Positions 9,658-18,286 are shown, counted from the first letter of the stretch. The stretch: DNA of 64,000 nucleotides from Lysobacter auxotrophicus (GCF_027924565.1 NZ_AP027041.1:124001-188000), one strand, 5' to 3'. Numbers and translations: made by a program. Notes: generated by a model not told the origin, from the sequence alone.

Positions 9658-9798
9658 GCGCTCGTCGGCGACACGGTCGTCGCCGGCTTACGCCAGAAAC
9701 GGCAAAGTGATTCTGGTCAATTCGTCACGAAAAGCAATGGCGGCGCGGCTCTGGTCGCCCGGGCAGGCGAGGCGCCCGGGCGGTGCCTTCCGAGAAGC

Positions 9799-10770
9799 TC
9801 AGGCCGCGAACAGCCCCGGCAGCGCATCCGGGTCGACGTTGCCCCCCGACAGCACCACGCCGACGCGTTGCCCCGCGAACAGCCCGGCGTGCTTCAGGAC
9901 GGCGGCCAGCGTGACCGCCGACGACGGCTCGACGATCTGCTTCGTCCGCTGCCAGAACAGGCGCATCGCCGCGACGGTCTCGGCGTCGTCCACCGTCAGC
10001 ACGCGCGCGTCGTGGTCGCGGAGCATGCGGAAGTTGATGTCGCCCAGCGTGCCGCGCAGGCCGTCGCAAACGGTGTTCGGGGTGAAGTCGGTGACGCGCT
10101 CGCCGCGCTGGAGCGAGGCGAAGGTCTCCGCGGCGCCGGCGGGTTCGGCCAGGTAGAGCCGGGTGCCGGGCGATCGCGCGGCGACGCTCAGCGCCGTACC
10201 GGCCGCGAGACCGCCGCCGCCGACGGGCACGATCACCGCGTCGAATCGCTCCCGCCAACACAGCAGCTCCAGTGCCGCGGTGCCTTGGCCGGCGATCACG
10301 CGGGCGTCGGTGTAGGGGTGCACGAGTTCGGCGCCGAGGTCGGCCTGGAGTTCGGCGCAACGGGCTTCGCGTGCGGCGATGGTCGGCGCGCAGCGGTGCA
10401 GGGTGGCGCCGTAGGCTTCGATCGCGGCGAGCTTCGCCGTCACCGCGCCTTCGGGCACGACGACGTGGCAGGCGACGCCGCGCGTGCGTGCCGCCAGCGC
10501 GAGCGCGGCACCGTGGTTGCCGGAGGAATGCGTGACCACGCCGCGTGCCGCGGTTGCCTCGTCCAACGACCAGATCGCGTTGCACGCGCCGCGGAACTTG
10601 AAGGCGCCCGCGCGCTGCAGGTGTTCGGCCTTGAAGTGCAGTTCGCAGCCGGCCAGCGCATCGAGCGTGCGCGAGCGCAGGACCGGGGTGACGTGCGCGT
10701 GCGGCGCGATCCGCGCGGCCGCGGCGAGGACGTCATCGAAGACGGGCGTGGAAGCGGCGATGTCGTTCAT
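9799..10770 (-). CDS. Threonine/serine dehydratase family protein
   Basis: Fold-type II PLP enzyme of 323 residues, catalytic domain only. The Schiff-base lysine is Lys58 in AGAFKFRGA. The Asn loop reads SSGNHG and the phosphate-binding glycine loop is PVGGGGLAAG near residue 180. There is no C-terminal ACT-like regulatory domain, so it is the short catabolic or serine-racemase/dehydratase type and not biosynthetic IlvA. The ATG at 10770 has GGACTCC upstream. It starts 16 bp after the EamA gene, suggesting a two-gene transcript. Substrate could be threonine, serine or a hydroxyaspartate. Confidence 0.88.
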   Translation of the reverse strand: MNDIAASTPVFDDVLAAAARIAPHAHVTPVLRSRTLDALAGCELHFKAEHLQRAGAFKFRGACNAIWSLDEATAARGVVTHSSGNHGAALALAARTRGVACHVVVPEGAVTAKLAAIEAYGATLHRCAPTIAAREARCAELQADLGAELVHPYTDARVIAGQGTAALELLCWRERFDAVIVPVGGGGLAAGTALSVAARSPGTRLYLAEPAGAAETFASLQRGERVTDFTPNTVCDGLRGTLGDINFRMLRDHDARVLTVDDAETVAAMRLFWQRTKQIVEPSSAVTLAAVLKHAGLFAGQRVGVVLSGGNVDPDALPGLFAA

Positions 10771-10786
10771 GGGCGATGGGAGTCCT

Positions 10787-11749
10787 TCAGGCGGCCTTCG
10801 TCGGTGTGTTCGCCGGCGTGTTCGCCGTGGCGCGGGCGTTGAGCAGGCTGACGGCGGCCGAGCCGGCGACCACCAGTCCGGCGCCCAGCCAGCCCAGCGG
10901 CGTGATGCGTTCGGGCGCGAGCCACTGCGGCCACAGCGCGTGCACGACGGTGGCCGCGGCGATGCACAGCAGCGGCGTGGTCGCCAGGATCGCCGACACG
11001 CGCGAGGCTTCCCAGTGTGCGAGCGCCTCGGCGAAGGCGCCGTAGGCGCCGATCGTGTTGAACGCACAGTAGGCCAGCAGCGCCCAGTGCAGGCCGTCGA
11101 GCCGCAGCAGCTGCGCCGGGTGCGCGAACGGCAGCAGGGCGAGGCTCGCGACGACGTAGATGAAAAGCAGGATCTGCATCGAGCCCAGGCGTACCAGCAG
11201 CTGCTTCTGCAGCAGGGCGTAGATCGCCCAGACGATGGCGCCGACGATCACCAGCGCCGAGCCCAGCACGTAGCCAGGCGCCTTCGCGCTGGCGGCGAGC
11301 TGGTCGGCGAAGAACAGCGCCATGCCGACCACCAGCAGCGCCAGTCCCAGCCATTGCGCCGCGCGGAAGCGTTCGCCGAACACCCAGATGCCGCCCAGCG
11401 CCATCAGCAGCGGCGCCAGCTGGATCAGCAGCTGCGCGTTCGCCGGGCTCGTGTGCTGCACGCCCAGCAGATAGAAGACGTAGTTGCCCACCAGCATCAG
11501 CGCCGCGACCAGGAGCATCGTCCAGCCGCGCCCGGTCAGTGCGCGATAGCCGCCGAGCTTTCCGCGCAGCCCCAGCCACGCGCCGGTGAAGATCGCCGCG
11601 ACGAGGAAGCGGAACCAGGTCAGGGTGATGGGATCCAGCGACTGCAGCACCAGCTTCAGCGCGATCGGCAGCGTCGCCCAGCAGGCGGCGGTGATGAGGG
11701 TGAGCGTCAGCCCCAGCCGCCATTGGCCGGAAGCGCGATGCAGGGTCAT
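10787..11749 (-). CDS. EamA-family (DMT) transporter
   Basis: A 320-residue inner-membrane protein with ten hydrophobic segments in two EamA repeats. Typical signatures are TWFRFLVAAIFTGAWL in the first half, QLLIQLAPLLMALGGIWVFGERF, and ISAILATTPLL-like AILATTPLLCIAAA in the second half. It lies directly upstream of the dehydratase gene in the same direction, with 16 bp between them. An amino-acid or related metabolite exporter is plausible from that pairing, but the family is too broad to name a substrate. Confidence 0.87.
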   Translation of the reverse strand: MTLHRASGQWRLGLTLTLITAACWATLPIALKLVLQSLDPITLTWFRFLVAAIFTGAWLGLRGKLGGYRALTGRGWTMLLVAALMLVGNYVFYLLGVQHTSPANAQLLIQLAPLLMALGGIWVFGERFRAAQWLGLALLVVGMALFFADQLAASAKAPGYVLGSALVIVGAIVWAIYALLQKQLLVRLGSMQILLFIYVVASLALLPFAHPAQLLRLDGLHWALLAYCAFNTIGAYGAFAEALAHWEASRVSAILATTPLLCIAAATVVHALWPQWLAPERITPLGWLGAGLVVAGSAAVSLLNARATANTPANTPTKAA

Positions 11750-11936
11750 TGGCGCGTTCGTCGCGAAGGGCGTGACATGCTGTCATCGCGCGAAACGCCC
11801 GGCAATGCACGGATGAGGCCGAGTCCCGGCGCTACGCTGAACATCGCCGTCGCGGCCGCGTCAGCGCCGGAAAAATTAAGGCCGAGTTCAAAGCGCCGGC
11901 CGGAAGCTGGCGACATACCCCGGGGGGTCCGAACAC

Positions 11937-12503
11937 ATGATCCGCAAACTGCTACTGCCTGCGCTGGCCGCCACGATGCTGGCCGGCTGCGTCACCGGCT
12001 ACACCTACCGCGGCGCCGCCGCGGGTGGCGACTACTACCACGGCCAGCCTTCGGTCGAATACCGCTACTACGGCGGTTACGGCGGCGGCTATTACGGCGG
12101 CTACTACGGCTATCCCTACGGGTACGGCGGCGCCGGCTACTACGGCTACCCGTATCGCTACGGGTATTACGGCTATCCGTATGCGTACCCGCGCTATCCG
12201 GTGTACCGCTATCCGTACCGCTACGACCGCCACCCGGGCCAGCACTGGAACGGGAACGGGAACGGGAACCGTCCGGGCCATCACTGGAACGGCAACGACA
12301 ACCGTCCGCCGGGCCAGGGCTGGTCGGGCAATGGTCCGCGTCCGCAGCCGCCGACCGGCGTGCGTCCGGGCGGTCCGCGTCCGGATGCCGGCCCGCGCCC
12401 GTCGCAGCCGCCGCGCGCCGATGCCCAGCCGCGTCCGCAGCGGCCCACCCCGCCGCCGCGCCCGACCAACGCGGTTCGGGGGATCAAACAGCAGGAGCGT
12501 TGA
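11937..12503 (+). CDS. Gly/Tyr/Pro-rich lipoprotein
   Basis: A 188-residue protein with a short signal peptide ending in the lipobox LAGC (Cys18). Residues 35-85 are almost only Gly and Tyr in YYGGYGG-like repeats; residues 85-188 are Pro/Arg/Asn/Gly-rich with NGNGN runs. Such low-complexity envelope lipoproteins are common in this family, but no function is known to me. No charged sorting signal at position +2 (it is Val), so outer-membrane anchoring is likely. It stands alone with a repeat-poor, structured gap behind it. Confidence 0.75.
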   Translation: MIRKLLLPALAATMLAGCVTGYTYRGAAAGGDYYHGQPSVEYRYYGGYGGGYYGGYYGYPYGYGGAGYYGYPYRYGYYGYPYAYPRYPVYRYPYRYDRHPGQHWNGNGNGNRPGHHWNGNDNRPPGQGWSGNGPRPQPPTGVRPGGPRPDAGPRPSQPPRADAQPRPQRPTPPPRPTNAVRGIKQQER

Positions 12504-12639
12504 CCCACGTTGCCGGCTCTCGCGCGCAGTCACATTTTTTTGCTTGCGCTCGGCGCCGAGTGACGGCAATCTGCGGTCACTGACCGATTGCGTCGCTTTT
12601 GGACGTAATTCGGGAAAGTCGGCCCAGCGCCGAACGCTC

Positions 12640-12712
12640 CATGTCGGCGCCCGATGAGGAACCACGGATCCCCCCTGTTCCGTCCCCATCGGGCGTCGGC
12701 GCCCATCCAGGC
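12640..12712. other. Extended imperfect inverted repeat, possible structured RNA
   Basis: GTCGGCGCCCGATG near 12642 pairs with CATCGGGCGTCGGCGCC near 12688, and an inner GGAAC/GTTCC pair continues the stem. A T-run-flanked hairpin follows 25 bp later. This could be a long 3' UTR structure of the lipoprotein gene or an independent RNA. No known RNA family was recognised. Confidence 0.45.
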
Positions 12713-12737
12713 GGGTGTCACGACCCGTCGGAGACGC

Positions 12738-12769
12738 AAAAGGCGCCCTCGCGGCGCCTTTTGTGTGTC
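12738..12769. terminator. Bidirectional rho-independent terminator
   Basis: AAAAGGCGCC, loop CTC with a G, GGCGCCTTTT. The stem is flanked by A-run and T-run, so it can work on either strand. It lies 235 bp after the lipoprotein gene. Confidence 0.85.
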
Positions 12770-12790
12770 CGGGGTCTTCCCGGCGAGCAA

Positions 12791-12829
12791 ATAAAAAGGG
12801 GGCCGAACGTCCCCCGACATTCGGCCCCC
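12791..12829 (-). terminator. Minus-strand rho-independent terminator
   Basis: Read on the minus strand, GGGGGCCGAA, a 12-nt loop and TTCGGCCCCC form a perfect 10-bp stem followed by TTTTTATTT. No annotated minus-strand gene precedes it within reach, so it needs an unannotated transcript. Confidence 0.8.
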
Positions 12830-12905
12830 GTGCTTCCCCTGCGAGCGCTTGACCAGCCCCTGTTCCAATTCCGGCCGGCGCCTAGCGCCTGCCCCGCTGG
12901 GTGCA
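12792..12905 (-). ncRNA. Predicted small RNA, about 114 nt
   Basis: Inferred from a sigma-54-type promoter at 12932-12915 and a strong minus-strand terminator at 12829-12791 with no coding frame between. The predicted transcript would start near 12905. It contains a GGCGCTAGGCGCC hairpin and ends in the terminator stem whose loop is G-rich. No known family was recognised. Expression is not shown; this is a prediction from paired signals. Confidence 0.4.
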
Positions 12906-12914
12906 TGGAATACG

Positions 12915-12932
12915 TCGCACGAACCGTGCCAA
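12915..12932 (-). promoter_or_regulatory. Sigma-54-type -24/-12 promoter candidate
   Basis: On the minus strand the sequence is TTGGCACGGTTCGTGCGA. The GG and GC doublets are exactly 12 bp apart and TGGCACG matches the -24 consensus fully; the -12 part is GTGCG instead of TTGCW. It points away from mnmG, into the predicted small RNA. Confidence 0.5.
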
Positions 12933-13032
12933 GTTTCACCTGCCGTTCATTCTCCACGGCGTGCGAGGCCGGGCTGACCTAGAATTCCGCCCCCGGACCG
13001 CGCGTCCGGTTCCGTTATTCCGACGACCCCCG

Positions 13033-14922
13033 ATGAGCCAGAACTTCTACCAGTACGACGTGATCGTGGTCGGCGGCGGCCATGCCGGCACCGAGGCCGC
13101 GCTCGCCTCGGCTCGCGCCGGCGCACGCACGCTGCTGCTGACGCATTCGGTGGAGACCGTTGGCGCGATGAGCTGCAACCCGGCCATCGGCGGCATCGGC
13201 AAGGGCCATCTGGTCAAGGAAATCGACGCCCTCGGCGGCGTCATGGCGAAGGCCGCCGACGCAGCCGGCATCCAGTGGCGTCGCCTCAACGCGAGCAAGG
13301 GCCCGGCCGTGCGCGCCACGCGCTGCCAGGCCGATCGCGCGCTGTACCGCGGCTTCATCCGCCGCGCGGTCGAAAGCCAGGCGAACCTCACGCTGTTCCA
13401 GGCCGCGGTGGACGACATCGCGTTCGACCACGGCAAGGTCACCGGCGTCGTCACGCAGACCGGCCTGCGCTTCGACGCGCCCGCCGTCGTGCTGACGGCC
13501 GGCACCTTCCTCGCCGGCAAGGTGCACGTCGGCCAGACCACGTACGCCGCGGGCCGCGCGGGCGATCCGCCGGCCGTCGCGCTCGCGCACAAGCTGCGCG
13601 AAGGCCCGTTCGTGGTCGATCGCCTGAAGACCGGCACGCCGCCGCGCATCGACGGCCGCACGCTCGACTACTCGGTGATGGACGAACAGCCCGGCGACGA
13701 TCCGCGCCCGGTGATGTCCTTCATGGGTTCCACCGCCGACCACCCGCGCCAGGTGTCGTGCTGGATCACCCACACCAGCGAGCGCACGCACGAGATCATC
13801 CGCGGCGCGCTCGACCGTTCGCCGCTGTACACCGGCCAGATCGAGGGCATCGGCCCGCGCTATTGCCCGTCGATCGAGGACAAGGTCGTGCGGTTCGCCG
13901 AGAAGGCGAGCCACCAGATCTTCGTCGAGCCCGAAGGGCTGGAGGTCGTCGAGATCTACCCGAACGGCATCTCGACCTCGCTGCCCTTCGACGTGCAGCT
14001 GGCGCTGGTGCGTTCGATCCGCGGCTTCGAGCACGCGCACATCACGCGTCCGGGTTACGCGATCGAATACGACTTCTTCGATCCGCGCGGGTTGAAGACC
14101 ACGCTGGAGACCAAGTCGGTCGGCGGCCTGTTCTTCGCCGGCCAGATCAACGGCACCACCGGTTACGAGGAAGCCGCCGCGCAGGGCCTGCTGGCCGGCG
14201 TCAACGCGGCGCGGTTCGTGCGGGGGCTGGACGGCTGGAGCCCGCGCCGTGACGAGGCGTACCTCGGCGTGCTGGTCGACGACCTGACCACGCACGGCAC
14301 CAGCGAGCCGTACCGCATGTTCACCTCACGCGCCGAATACCGCCTGCAGCTGCGCGAGGACAATGCCGACCTGCGCCTGACGCCGGTGGGCCGCGAACTC
14401 GGACTGGTCGACGACGCGCGCTGGTCGCGCTTCGACGCCAAGCGCGAGGCGATCGCCCGCGAGAACGCGCGCCTGGCCGGCATCTGGACCGCGCCGACCA
14501 ACGCGCTCGGCCGCGAGGCGATGGACGTACTGGGCATCGAGATCAGCCGCGAAACCAGCGCGCTGGACCTGCTCAAGCGTCCGGAACTCGACTACGCGAA
14601 GCTGATGGCGGTGCCGTCGCTGGGGCCGTCGGTCGAGGACGCGGATGTGGCCGAGCAGGTCGAGATCGGCGTGAAGTACGCCGGCTACCTGGATCGCCAG
14701 CGCGAGGAAATCGCGCGCCAGCAGCGGCACGAAACGACGCCGATCCCGGACGGCTTCGACTACGCGGCGGTGCGCGGGCTGTCGGCGGAAGTGCAGCAGA
14801 AGCTGGAACGCGTCCGCCCGCAGACCGTCGGCCAGGCGCAGCGCATCCCCGGCATGACGCCGGCGGCGATTTCGCTGCTGCTGGTGCACCTCACGCGCGC
14901 GCGACGTACGCGGGTGGCGTGA
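13033..14922 (+). CDS. mnmG: tRNA uridine 5-carboxymethylaminomethyl modification enzyme MnmG
   Basis: FAD protein that with MnmE installs the carboxymethylaminomethyl group on U34 of certain tRNAs. The product is 629 residues, the usual family length. The FAD fold begins at [20 protein letters not shown], then [24 protein letters not shown], the catalytic-cysteine segment TGTPPRIDG and the C-terminal GYLDRQ and [17 protein letters not shown] regions. The ATG at 13033 gives the family-standard N-terminus MSQNFYQYD. In-frame codons upstream to 12901 are not part of the protein. A repeat array begins 55 bp after the stop. Confidence 0.97.
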   Translation: MSQNFYQYDVIVVGGGHAGTEAALASARAGARTLLLTHSVETVGAMSCNPAIGGIGKGHLVKEIDALGGVMAKAADAAGIQWRRLNASKGPAVRATRCQADRALYRGFIRRAVESQANLTLFQAAVDDIAFDHGKVTGVVTQTGLRFDAPAVVLTAGTFLAGKVHVGQTTYAAGRAGDPPAVALAHKLREGPFVVDRLKTGTPPRIDGRTLDYSVMDEQPGDDPRPVMSFMGSTADHPRQVSCWITHTSERTHEIIRGALDRSPLYTGQIEGIGPRYCPSIEDKVVRFAEKASHQIFVEPEGLEVVEIYPNGISTSLPFDVQLALVRSIRGFEHAHITRPGYAIEYDFFDPRGLKTTLETKSVGGLFFAGQINGTTGYEEAAAQGLLAGVNAARFVRGLDGWSPRRDEAYLGVLVDDLTTHGTSEPYRMFTSRAEYRLQLREDNADLRLTPVGRELGLVDDARWSRFDAKREAIARENARLAGIWTAPTNALGREAMDVLGIEISRETSALDLLKRPELDYAKLMAVPSLGPSVEDADVAEQVEIGVKYAGYLDRQREEIARQQRHETTPIPDGFDYAAVRGLSAEVQQKLERVRPQTVGQAQRIPGMTPAAISLLLVHLTRARRTRVA

Positions 14923-14977
14923 ATCTCTGGATGCGGGTGCCGAGACGTCACGCATCCACTGTCCAAACCTGATTCCC

Positions 14978-15340
14978 CGTCATCCCGGCGAAGGCCGGGA
15001 CCCAGGCCTGCACCTCACGGGCACTCCCGCAACGGCAACCCACGTCACCGTCATTCCAGCGAAAGCCGGGACCCAGGCCCGCACGTCACGGGCACTCCCG
15101 CAACGGCAACCCACATCACCGTCATCCCGGCGAAGGCCGGGACCCAGGCCCGCACGTCGCGGGCTCTCCCGCAACGGCAAACCACATCTCCGTCATCCCG
15201 GCGAAGGCCGGGACCCAGGCCCGTATGTCACGGGCACTCCCCCAAGGCAAACCACATCTCCGTCATTCCAGCGAAAGCTGGAACCCATCTGCTGTCGGAC
15301 GACGTGACGGCCTGGGTCCCGGCCTTCGGCGGGATGACGA
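14978..15340. repeat. Tandem array of about 71-bp units with REP core, plus one inverted copy
   Basis: Family A cores begin at 14978, 15049, 15120, 15191 and 15261, a period of 71, 71, 71 and 70 bp. The stretches between cores are also repeated (GGGCACTCCCGCAACGGCAA), so the unit is the whole 71 bp. An inverted core (CCTGGGTCCCGGCC, GGCGGGATGACG) lies at 15311-15340. Cores 2 and 5 carry CGTCATTCCAGCG, the rest CGTCATCCCGGCG. Confidence 0.92.
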
Positions 15341-15484
15341 AGCAGGGGAGGGACACGGGGCGAGCACGTGACGAGCACGGGACGAAGCAGGGGACGAAGC
15401 ACGAGCACGGCCATCACTCGCCGGGATGACGGAGTGCGGGACCGGGCCATCACGCCCCACGCGCCACGGGCGTACTCTTCACGC
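15341..15484. other. Remainder of the gap before the sialidase-like gene
   Basis: GA/C-rich imperfect repeats of GGGACGAAGCA and GAGCACG. No gene, promoter or terminator could be recognised. Confidence 0.5.
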
Positions 15485-16822
15485 ATGAAGCCCTCCATGC
15501 CATGGCGCCCCGTCGCGCTGCTCCCGCTCGCGTTGTGGTTCCTGGTCGCATGCGATCGCCAACCGGCGGACCAACCCGCGCCATCGAAACCCACCGCAGC
15601 CACCGCGCCAACCACGCCAACGCAGGCGCGTCGCGACGCGTGGCCGCTCCCCGCCATCACCCGACCCGCCGCGCAGCCCGACCTCGTCCGCGCGCCCGAC
15701 GGAAGCCTGCTGCTCTCCTGGGTCGAACACGGCGACACGGCGCGGGGCGACGTCGCGCACACGCTGAAGTTCGCGCGCTTCGCGAACGGTGCGTGGAGCG
15801 AGCCGCGCGAGATCGCCCGCGGCGGCGACTGGTTCGTGAACTGGGCCGACACCCCGCACATCGCGGCGACACCGGACGGCGCGCTGTGGGCGCACTGGCT
15901 GCGCAAGGGCGCGCAGGCGAAGTACGCCTACGACGTCGTGCTGGTCCGTTCGGGCGATGGCGGCGCGACGTGGTCCGAACCGGTAGCCGTCAACACCGAT
16001 GCGACGCGGACCGAACACGGCTTCGTCTCGCTGTGGCCGGTGGGTGAGAACCGCATCGGGCTCGCGTGGCTCGATGGCCGGAACACCGGCGGCGGCGAAC
16101 ATTCCGCGCACGGCGGCCACGCGTCCGCCGACGCGAAGCACGCGCCCGGTGCGATGACACTGCGCACGGCGGTATTCGATGCGTCGCTCGCGCGCAGCGA
16201 CGAGCGCGAACTCGATGCGATGACCTGCGACTGCTGCCAGACCGACGCGGCGCTCACCGCGCGCGGTCCGTTGCTCGTCTATCGCGGGCGCACGCCGATG
16301 GAAGTGCGCGACATCCTCGCCGCACGCCACGACGGCGCGCAGTGGCAGGGCGCGACCCACGTGCACGCCGACAACTGGACGATGCCCGCGTGCCCCGTGA
16401 ATGGCCCCGCGGTCGCGGCCAACGGGTCGAACGCCGCCGTCGCCTGGTACACCGCGGCCGGCGATACGCCGACGGTGAAATTCGCGCGCAGCACGGACGA
16501 AGGGGCTTCGTTCGCCGCGCCCGTGGTGCTCGAACGCGGCGCTACGGTGCAGGGCCGCGTCGATACGGCGCTCGACGAACGTGCGGCGTGGGCGCTGTGG
16601 ATGGTCGAGGACGCGAACGGCCAGTCGCTGCGATTCGCGCGCTACGCACCGGACCTGTCGCAGGAACTGCAGCGCGGCGACGTCGCGCAACTGCAAGGCA
16701 AGGGCCGCGGGACCGGGATGCCGAAACTCGCGTTGGTGGACGGCACGGCATTCGTCGTCTGGACCGATGTCGTCGACGGCAAGCCGAGCCTGCACGGCGC
16801 GCGGTACACGGCCGCGCCATGA
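15485..16822 (+). CDS. Sialidase-like (BNR/beta-propeller) lipoprotein
   Basis: A 445-residue protein with signal peptide and lipobox LVAC (Cys23), so probably lipid-anchored and facing the periplasm or surface. The body has repeated beta-propeller blades with Asp-box-like stretches (SGDGGATWSEP, STDEGASFAAP), typical of exo-alpha-sialidase-like folds. A CDCCQTDA motif near residue 242 is seen in a bacterial subgroup of unknown role. Catalytic Arg/Tyr/Glu of true sialidases cannot be verified by eye, so sialidase activity should not be assumed. The stop overlaps the next gene (ATGA), so both are co-translated. Confidence 0.75.
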   Translation: MKPSMPWRPVALLPLALWFLVACDRQPADQPAPSKPTAATAPTTPTQARRDAWPLPAITRPAAQPDLVRAPDGSLLLSWVEHGDTARGDVAHTLKFARFANGAWSEPREIARGGDWFVNWADTPHIAATPDGALWAHWLRKGAQAKYAYDVVLVRSGDGGATWSEPVAVNTDATRTEHGFVSLWPVGENRIGLAWLDGRNTGGGEHSAHGGHASADAKHAPGAMTLRTAVFDASLARSDERELDAMTCDCCQTDAALTARGPLLVYRGRTPMEVRDILAARHDGAQWQGATHVHADNWTMPACPVNGPAVAANGSNAAVAWYTAAGDTPTVKFARSTDEGASFAAPVVLERGATVQGRVDTALDERAAWALWMVEDANGQSLRFARYAPDLSQELQRGDVAQLQGKGRGTGMPKLALVDGTAFVVWTDVVDGKPSLHGARYTAAP

Positions 16823-17247
16823 ACGCGCCGCTGCACGGCGGATGCCACTGCGGGCGCGTTGCGTTCGAGATGACGTTGTCGAAGCCCCCGTCGGACTACA
16901 CGCCGCGCGCGTGCGATTGCGACTTCTGCCGGAAGCACGGTGCGGCGTGGTTATCGGATGCCCGCGGCGCATTGCGCGTGCGGCTGCGCGGCGATCCGCT
17001 CGTCTACCGGCAGGGCTCGGCGCAGGCGGAGTTCATCGCCTGCGCGCACTGCGCGGTGCTGGTGTTCGTGCGCCATGAACACGCTGGCCGCGTGCATGCC
17101 GCCGTGAACGTGCGCGCGCTGGACGGGCCGGTCGCCTTCGCAGCGGAACAGCCCGCGTCGCCGCAGACGCTGGCGCCGGACCAGAAGCGCGAGCGATGGA
17201 CGCAGGTGTGGTTCGCCGACGTGCGCGTGGTGGATGCGGACGACTGA
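16819..17247 (+). CDS. GFA-family (glutathione-dependent formaldehyde-activating enzyme-like) protein
   Basis: A 142-residue protein with the zinc-ligand pattern of the GFA/CENP-V fold: GGCHCGRVAF (Cys9, Cys11), ACDCDFCRKHG (Cys32, Cys34, Cys37) and ACAHC (Cys75, Cys78). These bind two structural/catalytic zinc ions in the family. The family includes S-hydroxymethylglutathione synthase, but most members have unproven functions. The start overlaps the stop of the sialidase-like gene by 4 bp. A REP cluster follows the stop. Confidence 0.88.
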   Translation: MNAPLHGGCHCGRVAFEMTLSKPPSDYTPRACDCDFCRKHGAAWLSDARGALRVRLRGDPLVYRQGSAQAEFIACAHCAVLVFVRHEHAGRVHAAVNVRALDGPVAFAAEQPASPQTLAPDQKRERWTQVWFADVRVVDADD

Positions 17248-17268
17248 TGAGCGACGAACGCGATCGTC

Positions 17269-17395
17269 GTCATCCCGGCGAGAAACCGCCATCCCGGCGA
17301 AGGCCGGGATCCAGGCGGTCACGGCGTACGGCATCCTGACGGTCATTCCAGCGTAGGAAGCCGTCATCCCGGCGAAGGCCGGGATCCAGGCCGTC
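17269..17395. repeat. Cluster of family A REP-like elements
   Basis: One partial copy (17269), one full copy with CATCCCGGCGAAGGCCGGGAT (17290), one diverged ATTCCAGCG copy (17344) and one full copy (17364). The stretches between them share GGCGGTCACGGCGTA-like sequence, so this is a degraded tandem arrangement like the one at 14978. Confidence 0.85.
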
Positions 17396-17423
17396 ACGGC
17401 GTATGGCGCCCGACAGGTGCGCA

Positions 17424-17522
17424 TGAGCAACAGCGCAGCGCTGCAGCGCAATGCTTGTTCGCCGATCTGACTTCGTTACCCCTCACCCCAACCCCTCTCC
17501 CGGTGGGAGAGGGGCTTGAAGC
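17424..17522. repeat. 99-bp direct repeat, copy 1
   Basis: Identical by eye to 17556-17654 over 99 bp; the period is 132 bp. The unit ends with the dispersed palindrome CTCTCCCGGTGGGAGAGG preceded by CCCTCACCCCAACC. Confidence 0.9.
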
Positions 17523-17555
17523 CTTTGCTCTTCAGAACGGCTCCGACAGGCGCAC

Positions 17556-17654
17556 TGAGCAACAGCGCAGCGCTGCAGCGCAATGCTTGTTCGCCGATCT
17601 GACTTCGTTACCCCTCACCCCAACCCCTCTCCCGGTGGGAGAGGGGCTTGAAGC
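17556..17654. repeat. 99-bp direct repeat, copy 2
   Basis: Second copy of the 17424-17522 unit. The 33-bp spacer is unique, apart from a CGACAGG stretch also found before copy 1. The identity suggests a recent duplication. Lies just downstream of the minus-strand acetyltransferase gene and could act as its transcript end through the CTCTCCC/GGGAGAG hairpin. Confidence 0.9.
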
Positions 17655-17710
17655 ACCGCGACATCTGAGAACACTAGCGCGGCACTGCGTGAAGCTCATC
17701 CGGCTTACGT

Positions 17711-18214
17711 TCAAGCCTCCAACGCAAACAGCTGCAGATCGTTCTCGCCCAGCCGCACCGTGTCGCGGAAGGTCAGGCCGATGCGTTCGAGGACCTTTAC
17801 CGAGGCCGCGTTCCCGGGCGACACGATCGCCAGCAATCGCGGCATCGCGAGCGTGCGCATCGCGTGGTCGCGCACCGCGGCGCAGGCTTCCACGGCGTAC
17901 CCCTTCGACCAGTGGCGCGGCAGGAATGCGTAACCGATGTCGGCATCGGGCAGCGTGTCGCGGCGCACCAGGCCGGCCATGCCGAGCGACTCGCCGGTGT
18001 CCTTCGATTCCACCAGCCACAGGCCATAGCCGTTGCGCGCGTAGCTCGCGCGCGGGGTGGCTTCGATGTAGTCCAGCGCCGAGGGCAGGTCGCTCACGCC
18101 GCGGTCGCCGATGTTGGCGAGGAACGACGGATCGGTCAGCAGTTCCAGGATGAACGGCGCATCCGCCGCTTCGATCTCGCGCAGTACGAGGCGTTGCGTT
18201 TCAAGCACCTGCAT
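17711..18214 (-). CDS. GNAT-family N-acetyltransferase (RimJ/RimL type)
   Basis: A 167-residue protein starting METQRLVLREIEAADAPFI-like (TQRLVLREIEAADAPFILEL), the usual entry of RimJ/RimL-type acetyltransferases. It continues with IGYAFLPRHWSKGYAVEA, the acetyl-CoA loop region, and SVKVLERIGLTF near the C-terminus. Substrate may be a ribosomal-protein N-terminus, an amino acid or a small molecule; this cannot be read. It lies 72 bp after the tamB stop on the same strand. Confidence 0.88.
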   Translation of the reverse strand: MQVLETQRLVLREIEAADAPFILELLTDPSFLANIGDRGVSDLPSALDYIEATPRASYARNGYGLWLVESKDTGESLGMAGLVRRDTLPDADIGYAFLPRHWSKGYAVEACAAVRDHAMRTLAMPRLLAIVSPGNAASVKVLERIGLTFRDTVRLGENDLQLFALEA

Positions 18215-18286
18215 CAGCGTGTCCCTTGCGACGGTTCGTGTCGAAACGGCGACGATCCCGCATCCGCCGGCGCAAGTCGAGTGCCT

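Larger units (their letters stand above)
12504..13032. other. Structured intergenic region before mnmG
   Basis: About 530 bp with no credible gene. It contains an extended imperfect inverted repeat at about 12640-12712, two strong terminator-type hairpins and a sigma-54-like promoter on the minus strand, listed separately. Such density of RNA-type signals in one gap is unusual for this window. Confidence 0.7.

Noticed and set aside
12901-13032. Earlier ATG for mnmG at 12901
   Set aside because: It would add 44 residues not seen in MnmG and cross a promoter-like region; the ATG at 13033 gives the family N-terminus.
14978-15290. CRISPR-like array of five evenly spaced palindromic repeats
   Set aside because: The stretches between cores are themselves repeated, the period is 71 bp with 13-30 bp cores, and no cas gene is nearby. 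It is a tandem REP-type array.
17455-18153. Open frame of 232 codons starting in the 99-bp duplication
   Set aside because: It encodes the duplicated repeat and then runs antisense through the acetyltransferase gene.
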